From the NCBI GenBank assembly GCA_029204225.1, contig CM055113.1, forward strand, positions 33,257,011 through 33,321,010: DNA of 64,000 nucleotides, read 5' to 3'. A program made the position numbers and the translations under genes. Under the pieces are notes generated by a model, which was not told where the DNA came from, searched no databases, and saw only the letters and a program-made list of their open reading frames with translations. Shown piece by piece: positions 11,864-21,965 of this stretch (position 1 is the first letter of the stretch; each line of letters opens with the position of its first letter). This stretch comes from Diphasiastrum complanatum (Eukaryota > Streptophyta > Lycopodiopsida > Lycopodiales > Lycopodiaceae).

Positions 11864-12400
11864 TCATTGCAAAGCTAAGGAAAATTTGATGTCTGAAGAA
11901 AGCCACGAGCACTTAAATAGGAATTCCCTTATCGCTTGATGAATACACGTGCGAAGGAATTCGTCAAAACATGGACAAAGAGCATCACATGTTTCAATCG
12001 CCAGAAATATAAATCCATAAAATAGGTTGCCTATTAGAGTAGCTTCTTTTCTTTTTTTGACTGCCACCCATGTTTGTTTTTCTGGTGTGAAGGTTGAGTG
12101 AGACAACAAATTAGCACGAGTGAGATGATCAACAATACCATGTGCCAAGGTATGAAGCTCATCCCGAGAAATAAGAACGTCCACATGCCTATAGGAAGAG
12201 TGAGACGTGGTCGAAGGAAGACGTGAGATTGTTGCTCCATGAGGACATAAAATCCTCCATCTCGTGCCTAGAGAGGTGGGACGCCAAAGGAGATGGATGA
12301 CGAGCATCAATAGGATTAGCACAGACACACCTTGAGATACCCAAAGCCAAAGGATGAGATAGCCCCAAGCAAAAACAGATTATGGAGGTGAAAATGGTTG
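11864..12400 (-). pseudogene. LINE (non-LTR retrotransposon) C-terminal relic
   Basis: The minus strand encodes in adjacent frames the tail of a plant LINE-type ORF2. An LGISRCVCANPID segment at about 12300-12350 matches the CxC..PID start of the zinc-knuckle-like region after the RT. A long open stretch then has RHVDVLISRDELHTLAHGIV, DHLTRANLLSHS and FLAIETCDALCPCFDEFL, as in the LTRDE..ADLL..PLAIE tail of these elements. The 154-codon ORF at 11864-12328 is open, but the CVC motif is in another frame, so a frameshift is present. The reverse transcriptase part is absent here; a related piece occurs at 51.5-52.8 kb. Confidence 0.65.
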
Positions 12401-12562
12401 AAGACAATCAAAGAGATGGAATAGTAACAGGGTAAAACAAGATCTTAATACAATGGTAGATGGTGCACAATAAATGAGTAAAAGTCAAAACAAACAATGC
12501 AATTATAGACAAGAATTGAAATGTACATTAACAATTGATAAACATAGATGGTAAAACAAAAA

Positions 12563-12563
<1 letters not shown>

Positions 12564-12592
<29 letters not shown>
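12564..12592. repeat. (AC)n microsatellite
   Basis: An uninterrupted CA run of about 15 repeats lies close to the left end of the multigene element. Confidence 0.9.
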
Positions 12593-12595
<3 letters not shown>

Positions 12596-12741
12596 ATCCG
12601 ATCATTTGAAAAAAAGTACATTGAGTTTTGTTTTTAAGAAAGGGCTTGAAACAAAATCCCTTTCTTCCTACTTGCTACATCAAAACTAAAAGATAATTTA
12701 GAAAACATTAAACATTAAACTTTAATCAAACAAAGACTTCT

Positions 12742-13390
12742 TAATTGTCATCATCTGAATCCGAGTCTCGTGTGGAAGCATGTCCTTCACTCTCACTTCC
12801 GGACATCTCCCCTTCCCCTTTTGCTGCCGCTTCACCAACTTCTTCACCTAACCCCTCCTCTACATAAGATGCTGAGCTTCTCTACACATCACAAAAAATA
12901 ACAAAAGTCAATAACCAATAAGTAAATGAAATTCATTAACAAGCAAGAAAAATTAATAAAAATGATAAATAGAAAATAGAAGCAAAGGAGATTAATGTAG
13001 CAAGAATTTACCATAGGATGAATACCTTGTTGAGCAAGATGGTCCACCAAGGCTTGTAGCCTTGTTGGTACCCAATCTTATATTCGGCATTCGTGTATTT
13101 GCTCCCAAAATCTCTTTGCTATACAAACATGAATGCAATCATTTAGATACAAAACAGGCCAATCTCAGACGCAACCTCTGCCCCAACAGCGTCAACTATC
13201 CCACTTCGAATCTCACACCAAAATTTATGTTGATTAGCATATATGTAATTCAAATTTTCTTGAGCTAGTTTTGCAAACTGATCACAAAGATACTCTTGAA
13301 ATAGTTTGTTTGCTAAGCATTAGAGGAGTTCTCAATATCAAAAAGACCCTTTAAGGAATGCCATGTAGGATATAGAAAAATATCAAAATA
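12742..13390 (-). CDS. Unrecognised multi-exon gene E at left edge of element 1
   Basis: Minus-strand exon-like stretches can be read. One has YPTWHSLKGLFDIENSSN (13390-13325), one contains DQFAKLAQENLNYIYANQHK and IRSGIVDAVGAEVASEIG (13285-13165), one has KYTNAEYKIGYQQGYKPWWT (13105-13035) before a GT donor, and a terminal exon after an AG runs from RSSASYVEEGLGEEV through an acidic Ser/Asp/Glu tail ending DSDSDDN and a stop at 12742. Part of the first stretch is also conserved, with stops, near 60792-60860. I do not recognise the family. The acidic tail suggests a nuclear or DNA-associated protein, but that is only inference. Exon borders are tentative and it could be partly decayed. Confidence 0.35.
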
Positions 13391-13549
13391 AAAAAAAACA
13401 ATATTGTTTATTTGCTTGCCCCCACCACTCCTGAGGCCTCCCCAACTCCCAATGATCTAACCACAATGTCTATAGTCACAGTTAAGAACTGTTAACAGCT
13501 CGCAGTATAACTTGACTAAATTCAAAACTATTCCCTTTATTGTTACAAA

Positions 13550-13765
13550 AAGGGCAATATTTTCACTAAATCTAGAATATGACCGCCATCCCCAAATTCG
13601 AATTAGGAAAAATTGCAAAATGTTTACACATGCATTCCTTCCACAAGAATGGAAATATGGGTGCCATCTCCAATTATGAACGCCATCATCACTTTGGAAT
13701 GGAAATATGAGCGCCAACCACCTATTGGAATGAAAAAATGAGCGGCATTTCCAAATTTGAATCAA
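13550..13765. repeat. Reiterated ~35-50 bp motif upstream of transposase T
   Basis: Four imperfect units of GGAATGrAAATATGrGyGCCAtctCC can be read between 13550 and 13765, ending in CCAAATTTGAATC. A similar set precedes the third T copy at about 60950-61035. Repeated motifs just outside a transposase gene could be binding sites, or simply part of its promoter. Confidence 0.55.
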
Positions 13766-13890
13766 GCATACAAGCATGGAGATTGGATTGATCGTACATA
13801 GTATATAATATAATCAAAGGTGAGTACTTTGCTTTGCTTCATAGAATCTGGTCATAGTACTTTGATGCAACTGATTACTCTATTATTTTT

Positions 13891-16549
13891 TTGATGATGG
13901 CATTGTATCATCTACATGTGGATATCCCTATTGATTTGGCACCTTTGCAGAGAAGAGGAGGCAAAGGAATTCAAATATCTGCTGAGGAACGTTCTCGTTA
14001 CAGGGCAGAAGGAAAAAAAAACTTGGATTTGTGGATAGATGGAACATTATATCCACAAGATCCAAGCAATTTGACACATCCCACATTCTCTTCAAACTCA
14101 TTTAGTTACATGGATATGCAATGTGCATAGTGGATTACTAGGATATTGTGAAAGATTGCAGAACCATGGAAAACAACTTTATATGAATAAAAATCACTTT
14201 TTAGAAGGTGAGTTAATTCAGATATCCTCTTATTTTCAGAATAGAGATTGTCATCTCCAAAAGACATTAGAAAAAAATGAACAACTTAAAAAAAATAATG
14301 AATCATTACAGAAGATAACAATCAATATCAAACCAGAACTAGAGCAAATGCAATCAGTCTTACAGTCTATTAGTATTGAAAACTTACAATTATTGAAGGA
14401 TGTGAATTTGGCAAAGAAGAAGGCTGAAAGTAAGAAGCAAAAGCGATAAAGTTGCAAGGATATTCAAACGCTTTCAAAAGGAGGTTATCAAAATAGAAGA
14501 ATTCGTGTATTAAAGTAAGAATATTCTGATTTTTGTAAGTTTTTCAATGACATTAGAATTTAATTTCAGTTATGGTGATATTCTGTTAACTATCTGTTTT
14601 TTTTGCAGATCTGCATTAGTAGCTCCTCGGAAAATTAAAGACAATGCTTCACTAGGAATGGCATTGGGCACAATATTGACTTGCAAATCCACTGAGCGTA
14701 TCCTGATGAACAATAGGATTTCAAATGTAAAGTGTAAAATAACAGAGTCTTTGATGGTGGACATTCAAATTTTTTTAGATAAGACTATAGTTCAGGGTGC
14801 TTGTGATTTTGCAGGTATTAGCAGGAAAGCATATGCAACAATATTTAAACTAATTAGAGAAGCTTTTAAGCAAGTTCAAATTAGAAAAGTCCCAATCCCT
14901 AGGACATATCACTTGAAGAAAGAGAGAGATACATTAAACATAGGTATGCATAAGATCACTGGAACTCCATTTCATATTGAGGAGGTGTATGAAACTGATG
15001 GAAGATCGATATTCTATAATGCATCAAACAATTTATTTGTTGATCTAGATTACTTGTTGAGATACATCATCACATTCTATGATATAACCTATGAAAAGGT
15101 GAATGGCAAAATAATCATAGTACTTAAGTTAGATGAGTCAGAAATTGTGAAAGGGCAGAAGATGGAGAGGGTTAGTATAACTCTCATGAATGGTGCTCTA
15201 TCACAAACAGAGAACCAAGAAGATTTCAGATTTAGTGTCCAGTCAGAAAATGATATATGGTGGTTGGCAGCGTTTAAGGTAACTAGCCTCATTATTACAT
15301 TACATTCATTGAATAGTATTAATACATTGTAAATTAAGTCTGATTAATTTTTTTGGAGAGGTGCTAAATGAGGATCATGATATATTATCATGGATATTCT
15401 CAAGGACATCTTATCCTAGGATCATCAAGGACCATATGGATGGAGGACTTCTCAATGTTCCAGGAGTTGGAGACTTCAATGTTGAATGGCACGTAGCAGG
15501 TGATTTGAAAACATTATAATGTATGTATAATGTCTCTCACGGTGCTACATCAAAACACCCTTGTTTGTACTGTATCAAAATGGCAAAAGATGTAACTAGG
15601 AAGCACAAAAATTACTAGAGAATATGCAGATCCAAACTAGAAGCCTGTGCTGCCTATCCCCTTACAAAATGTGCATGTTTGCACTCTTCATGCAGAAGTT
15701 AGATTAATAGAAAAGATCATTTATCTTCATATAGTTTTTGCTTGGAATACTAAGCCAGCATCATTAGCAAAGGAAGCTATCTCTCGATTAGAAGATGTTT
15801 TTATCAAAAGCAGGACTCCATAAAGGAAATGTCAAAATTTAAAAAGATGAAAAGCTTTCAGGATAGAATGGGAACATGCCAACTAAGCCAAGCATAGGAG
15901 GAGCAAAAGCACGTCGTTTCCTATCAAATCATATTGGTAGGGCTTCTAATATTCAACACTCACTCTGGACAGATATTATTGCTGCTACTCAGGACTTCGA
16001 GAAAGACGGCAAACCCAGAGTACTAAAAGTTGATATATGAAAAAAGCTTGATAGTATGATTGTTATTTTAAGAAAAGAAAAATACTCTGATATTGATAAG
16101 AAAGCTGTCCAAAGGACTTGTGTCGAGTTTGTTAATGCAGGATCAAAAGCATGGGGAGATGATCACATCACTCATTACATGGTTAGTATTAAATTCTTAA
16201 AATGCTTTCAAATTTAAATATATATTTAGATCCAAACATAAGACTAACATTATGATTTTGACATATGCAGCACATACTAAGAGATCATACAACATTTTGT
16301 GCAAATACATATGGAAGCTTGAGTGTATGGTCATCACAAGGGATGGAGAAGTCACACTGGCAAGCACGAGCAACATTTCATCGAAATACACAACATGGAG
16401 GAACCAATGAAAAACAAAACGACATTTGTCAATTGTTTCAGTGGTTCTACCACAGAGTTCAAATTCGACATATAACAAGTCCACACAATACAACAAGTTT
16501 AGAAAAGCATGCAAGTTCATATAGGAAGAGAAAATTAGATGATTGTTGA
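13891..16549 (+). pseudogene. T1: DDE transposase candidate, RAG1/Transib-like core motifs
   Basis: A multi-exon plus-strand gene. The N-terminal part has ALYHLHVDIPIDL, KKNLDLWIDGTLYPQDPS and SGLLGYCERL, then a Lys/Glu-rich coiled coil (about 14250-14440). The exon at 14608-15280 includes VLKLDESEIVKGQKM, with a candidate first catalytic Asp at 15132. Downstream, VAGDLKTL gives a candidate second Asp at 15502, followed 20 residues on by CLYC. After a GT..AG intron (16182-16270) comes YGSLSVWSSQGMEKSH, with a candidate Glu at 16346. In RAG1 the second Asp is followed about 19 residues later by CTLC, and the catalytic Glu lies in GSIGAWASEGNES; the layout matches. Damage: a 2-nt frameshift near 14090-14110, a TAA at 15517 and frame changes around 15600-15900. 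A homologue lies at 32483-34366. Other DDE superfamilies with a CxxC/H insertion are an alternative. Confidence 0.6.
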
Positions 16550-16676
16550 GTACAAGATCATCATTATCATCAAATCATGACATGTTCAGAATTGCTTTGC
16601 AAATTCATTGAACAAGAAAGGATAAATACTCAATGTAAATGTATTGATTGTATTATACCAAAATACAAAGTGTTAA

Positions 16677-18200
16677 CTAATCATCATCAGATCTTGTGTC
16701 AGATTCTATGGCAGTATTGTCATGAAGAAATTCTCTGCTAGCGTATGCATCTAATAGATGTGCATTATCCTTATTTCCACTAAGCTCAATATAAGTGGAG
16801 TACAATGAATAATGGGAGCTCCTTAAAGGAACATTCCCATCAGTAAAGCCTAAAATGTTCAAAACATAAGATCTTTTGACAAAAATGATCTTATTTGTCT
16901 TTACAAATTTATGTCCTCCTAGGTAAAAAAATAAAGCTTTAACTGCCATTATAAGAGTCTCCCCGACTGGGCTCAGCTTGGAATGAGCAATACAGATCTT
17001 AGTCTTCAGGAAACGCCTAAGATAGTGGCCAAGTCCACTATCCCTCTGGAAAGATGATGCGTGTTGTCTGAAACCACCTCGTCTCGTAGCAAAACCATCT
17101 ATTATGAGAGCATCCTGCAATAGGAAATTTGTTAGCAAAAACACATTCAGTGATTAGAAATATCGTAATGCAAGGAAGTTTAAACACTTACACATTTTTC
17201 ATCATCAGCAACAACCAGATCAAGATGATCAATATAATGACCACATACTGAACTGGAATCATCCATGAAATGCAATAATGATGGACGAGAGAAGCCCATC
17301 TGAAATTATAATGCCGTGAATTCTTCATCGGATGGTCTGCCTCGCCCATCCTCAACTATATTTGATAAAGTCTTAGTCAAGCATTCTTCAGTAGTCATAA
17401 TTCCCTCCTCATCATCAAAATCAATACCAGCAACAAGATCATCTGTTTCAAAATCTACGAAGTCGGAGAATTCGGAAATTGCGCCGGATAATAAACATAG
17501 AACCTCGTCTTCACGATAGTCAAAAAATTTACATAAATCAGCAGTAGTTAAATATACATCGTCATTAATATAATATACAGGCAAATTGAATAGACATTTA
17601 GAATCCTCTGTAGGGTTGGATTCATCAGCAGATGTATTTTGGCCAATAAAAGAATCCCGTAGAGAATCAGTATTTATATTTATAAAGTCACTTTCCTTAT
17701 CAGGAGTGTCGATAAGAAAGTGATTGATGTCCTTAATAGCTGACTGAACTGAGGATGATGAAAAGAGAGGGTCAGCATCAGAAATTTCATCATCATCTGG
17801 GATCTAAACTAACAGGAAAGTACGAAACCACTCTAATATTCAACCAATCGACATTTCTTGTTGCAATAAGGACACAGTAAACTGCTTTTGAAAAGATCAA
17901 ACAATTTGGTGAACATTCTATCCAGTCTATGTCTGAAAGCTGGAAAGAATTGAACCAGATCAGTATAATGCATGTACTTGAGTGAAGCTATGGAGAAAAT
18001 AGGCTTACTAAGTATATCTCTGAATCTAACATAATGTTGATAAAAAAATGTCAGAATTCAGTTGTGCAGTCCTGAAAACATGTAGATATGGCCTGAATAG
18101 GCTGTGGAAGTACTCCAGATTTTCAATAATCCCAAATTCACTAAGAAATGAACTCAAGCCTGAATCTCGTGAGGATCATGAGGAAGAGGCCATCGAAATA
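16677..18200 (-). CDS. B1: acidic element protein with REDE segment (family unknown)
   Basis: Minus strand, upstream to downstream. There is an SGLSSFLSEFGIIENLEYFH stretch (about 18170-18110), a segment with HYTDLVQFFPAFRHRLDRMF ending in CPYCNKKC, which looks metal-binding (about 17970-17850), and an acidic linker (17810-17600). The conserved block VYLTTADLCKFFDYREDEVL follows (17580-17490), then further acidic sequence. After an intron with good borders (about 17190-17112) comes a C-terminal exon with YLRRFLKTKICIAHSKLSPV and a stop at 16677. Element 2 has a counterpart with YVFMHDLQHILGLREDEML. The block faintly recalls BRO-N/KilA-N domains, but I would not assign it. B1 is transcribed divergently from C1. 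A few stops upstream of 17584 may be introns or damage. Confidence 0.45.
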
Positions 18201-18206
18201 AAGTGA

Positions 18207-18862
18207 ATATTGCACTTGTGTGCGAGGGAGACGAGAAAGAAAACTAACTATCAAGATGGCACACAAGAGAGATATGTACGGCTCGAGATATCGAATATCG
18301 CACTTGAGCGCAAGTAGGTGTCGTTGAGTGCAAACGATCAACAAAGCGTGCGCACAAGAGCCATGTTCCGCAAATTTTGATAACGGAAAAAGAAAAAAAA
18401 ATAATCGGTTTTCGTGCCATTTATACTAAATTTTTGCACGTGCGGTCAACGGTCAATGGACACGTGTCTACTTTTGATTCGACTACAACTACTGGCACGT
18501 GCGAGGTGACACCTAGACACGTGTGAAATGACAACTGGACACGTGTCGCGTGTTCATTCGTGTGCTCAAAAACATGTGTCGCTCTATCATTTGCTCGTAC
18601 AAATCCCACACATGTAAAGTGACAACGTGACACATGTTGCTCTATCATTTGTTCGTACAACTCCCACACGTGTGATTGGACATTCTTTCGCACGTGCAAA
18701 CCAGGATATAAAATCACAAACTTTGATGAATTTTTTTCACTTTTTTTTTTCGTTCCGCATATCGCACTTGTGCGCGTCCTTTACACTCGAATTTCCACCT
18801 ATCGTCTTTCATGTGCATAGGTCCGATACACCTGCCTATGTGTCCCCCTGTATCGCACTTGT
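18207..18862. repeat. Dispersed near-palindrome TCGCACTTGTGCGCG
   Basis: Close matches to ATATCGCACTTGTGCGCG occur near 18207 (TTGCACTTGTGTGCG), 18296 (TCGCACTTGAGCGCA), 18759 and 18851 (both TCGCACTTGTGCGCG). Partial versions occur near 18349 and 18912. GCGCACAAGTGCG is nearly self-complementary. The copies bracket the B1/C1 divergent promoter on both sides, as expected for an operator or transposase-binding site, though this is inference. Confidence 0.5.
18437..18712. promoter_or_regulatory. Seven CACGTG boxes and a TATA box between B1 and C1
   Basis: Perfect CACGTG palindromes start at 18437, 18461, 18496, 18518, 18540, 18667 and 18691, with ACATGTGTC-like variants between them. TATAAA at 18707-18712 faces the C1 gene, whose ATG is 315 bp further on. 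CACGTG is the G-box/ABRE core bound by plant bZIP and bHLH factors. The density is far above chance and points to a bidirectional regulated promoter. Confidence 0.6.
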
Positions 18863-19026
18863 GCGCGTTTCTTCAGGAACTAATATCTTTCTGTTATATT
18901 CAGCTCGCCAGGTGCGATATATCGTACGTTCCTTCCGTACATATCGATCCTCTACGAGATTTTTGTCACCCTTCTGTTCTCATCCTCCCCGTCGCATGCA
19001 AGTCCGCTATTGCATAGTACACATCC

Positions 19027-20735
19027 ATGGATAGGAGAAAGCAGACCAGGAGGGACTTCTTCTCTCCTGGCTCATCCTCAGCCCCTACGGTGGCCATTAC
19101 CCCTCCTGCTAGACATAGAACGCGCAACCGCAGTAGGTGGCTCTCTGAGATACACAAGTACCAGAGATCAACTGCGATGTTGATCCCAAGGGTTCCATTC
19201 TACCGTGCTGTCCGAAACATAACAAGAAATGATCTCGGACAGCTGGTCAGATTTACACCCAATGCTCTTCAGTGTCTTCAGGAGGCTGCTGAAGATTACC
19301 TTAGTCTTTTTTTTGAAGATTCATTTTTGCTTGCCATTCATTCCAAGAGAGTCACAATAATGCCCAAGGATTTTCAGCTCCTGATGAGAATGAGGGATAG
19401 GTTCTGTAGGTTGCACGTATCTCAGCCTTCTGCTCCCAGGCCAACACCTGTAGATAGGACTGATCTTCCTATGAAGCGTCCTACGAAGCAGAGTGCCCCC
19501 AAGAGGGCTCCAAAGAAAGCAAAGATCGTAGACACCACAGATTTTGTGAAATCTGACCAGGAATCAATTGTAGATAACGTTGTTGTTGATAATGTTGTAA
19601 ATATAGCTACAGTTGTTTTGGATACCGCTTTAATTCCTATAGGTACTACACATCCACCTCCTCCTCCTCCTTCAATTTTTTATACATATATAGATTCAGA
19701 TGAGTATCTTAGATTTGAGAAAGACATATCGGATGCTATTGCTACTCCTTTTTGTTATAGACTAGATGAACTTGATTTTAGTATTAATTTTAGAGTTTTA
19801 GATTGCTTGGATCTCAAAGACAGACGGACTTCTATCAGTGATCCTGTGATAGAGTCCGGGTTGACACTCTTGAAATTTGACATTGCAAGAGATTCATCAA
19901 ACGAGTTGCTGGTGCTGAGTAACTTTCTGCTCCAGGCCTTCAAGGAGAATAATGACACATTGTCACAGTGTCTGACAAGTGAATTCACACCAGCAACAAA
20001 GTATCTGGTCATTCCTTATCATACCAAGTAGGATATATTAAGTGATTCTTCATGTTTTATGCATTAACATTGACATTTTCAATTTAAATAGATCTCAGAA
20101 TTGTCGCTAAAGTACTTTTAATCTTATTTTGCAATGACCACTGGAGTTTACACCTGATCTCTATTAAGAGATCTGTAATTAATAGTATCAAAGGTTTTTG
20201 TGTCAAGATGAATTCGGGGAAAAATACGCATAAGGATGTAGATATATATCTGCCATATTTAAGTGAATATATTCCTACAGATGTTCCCCATTCCGTGGAC
20301 TGGGAGATCATGAGTTTGGAGGTAAACTCTATCTTTCTTAATAGCATGTTGAAATCAGTATTCTAATGTAATTATTTCATTCTTATTCATTCTGTTTCAT
20401 AATTGATTTCTTTTGTGCTGAATTATTTTGCAGGCACCACAGCAAAATGATTCATTCAGAGTGGTTCAACCTTCAGGAAGATGTTGATATTTCTAAAGTA
20501 ATAAATTCTATTTATTCTTACTTTTGGAATCATGATTAGTTTTCTATTTTGTTGATGTTTTTAGCCATTACTAATACATGAATGTTCTATTTTGCAGTTT
20601 ACACTTCCTGAGTACACATCAAGCCAGGTGTACAGATTCAAACAAGAAATCATGCTAAGTATAGTGGCTAGGGCAAGGCTTCAGCCTCCCCATATTGATG
20701 ATGGTGCAAAGGATGATGTAGTAGTACTAAATTAA
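19027..20735 (+). CDS. C1: histone H3-fold protein fused to Ulp1/C48-like protease domain
   Basis: Exon 1 (19027-20027) starts at an ATG. Residues about 31-126 align without large gaps to histone H3 from the alphaN helix to the C-terminus: WLSEIHKYQRSTAMLIPRVP, NALQCLQEAAEDYLSLFFED, AIHSKRVTIMPKDFQLL. The N-tail lacks the H3 K4/K9 sequence, and loop 1 is one residue longer than in H3. A basic linker and PPPPPP (about 209) lead to a C48-like region: TKYLVIPYHTK, then across a 71-nt intron FCNDHWSLHLISIKRSVINS (exon 20099-20321, catalytic-type His at 20139), then APQQNDS (exon 20434-20497), then YTSSQVYRFKQEIMLSI (exon 20598-20735). The Asp of the triad is Asn, and the D-C-G segment is missing. 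Exon 3 has 64 nt where a multiple of 3 is needed, so the protease part is dead while the H3 part is open. Confidence 0.65.
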
Positions 20736-20989
20736 GATCAGAACATATATAGATAGCATAGAAAAAAAATACATGTATAGAATTCATAGTTAAATATACA
20801 TTTATATCAAATGCTGCTCCATTTTGTGAATTTGGGAGCACAAAATACATGTATTGATGCCCAACTTGGGCTTTCATTTATTGAATGAAAGAGTGTATAC
20901 ACAGATTTCTACTAAAGTTTATTTGAATCTATTGCTCTCCCACAATGGTGATTGTTGTAGGTAGATCTTTGCAGCACGTTATCAGCTCC

Positions 20990-21965
20990 CGTCTTTTTCA
21001 CATCTGTGACATGACAAATATTAGTGAATGTGCAATTGTAAATCATGACATTGTCTATTATTTTGTTCTATTTTGACATGGCAATAAACATAAAGTACTT
21101 ACGAGTCTTCCGTTGATGATAAATCTGAAATATGTTGGTAGATTGGTTTGTAATAGCATGAGCTCTGTTCTGATAAAATCAAGCTTCCAATGTTCTTCCA
21201 CCTCAACCATAGTAAAATATTCCTCATTGTAGATAATGCTTATTTCCATTCGGTTTGTGTGACCATTTAGTTCAAAGTCTTGATCCAGTGGTAGCCATGT
21301 AACTTCAATTCTCTTGTATCTCTAGTAGCTAAATGTGAGATTGAGCATTTGCTTTTCGATATGATAATGAAAGATCATTAAGGACTTTTTAATCCTGCAT
21401 TCTATGTCATTATTTGTTTTACTATCCCAGCCTTGATCCATGAGATCTGACAAAGTCTCATCTAATAAATCCTTGCAAACAAATAAAGTTGGTGTCCTAC
21501 AAACACTAGCACTCAAGAAAAAATCAGCAAATATATGTAATGAGATAAACCAACTTAAGTGAACAATTTTTGAGCCTGTGCTTATCTTCATAGCATTTCT
21601 AATATCAATTAGTAGCTTGCATCTGAAGGATTAAAAAACAATGCTGTCAGGAGTAGGTCACATATCACTTTGAAAACTAGGCAATGGAATTGCTTCGAGC
21701 TTGCCAAAACCTCCATCTATTTGTGGCGTATATAAATATTCATAAAAATAGATACCACATTCTGCAAGTTCCTTTGGACTTCTTCCTCTGTATTGCAGCT
21801 TTCCAACATCAGAGTGAATCACGTCTAATATTCCTAAAAGTGATTGTGCGGGCTCCCATTCACTTATGCATGATGGATATAAATCTGAAAGAAAATAAAT
21901 CATAATCTGAAGAGCATCAATAAAGGAAATCACCTATGATTGTTGTAGAGTGCATATGTTTTGAT
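20990..21965 (-). CDS. D1: conserved element protein of unknown function
   Basis: Minus-strand exons read DLYPSCISEWEPAQSLLGIL, SDVGKLQYRGRSPKELAECG, IYFYEYLYTPQIDGGFGKLE (21870-21690), then KLLIDIRNAMKISTGSKIVH (21630-21570), TPTLFVCKDLLDETLSDLMD, WDSK and MIFHYHIEKQMLNLTFSY (to 21322). The last piece is RMEISIIYNEEY to LPTYFRFIINGRL (21260-21107), ending at a GTAAGT donor. Every block aligns in order with D2 at 28.6-29.5 kb; GSKxV, WDSK, YHIxxQ and MEISI/VEISI stand out. The terminal approx. 60 residues have the strand-helix-strand look of a beta-grasp (ubiquitin-like) domain, which is a guess from pattern alone. A stop after NLTFSY suggests one point of damage. No known family is recognised. 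Confidence 0.5.

Noticed and set aside
19027-20031. A normal host histone H3 gene
   Set aside because: The tail lacks all H3 tail landmarks, the protein continues for over 200 residues past the fold, and the neighbours recur at a second locus. A canonical H3 is about 136 residues with ARTKQTARK at the start.
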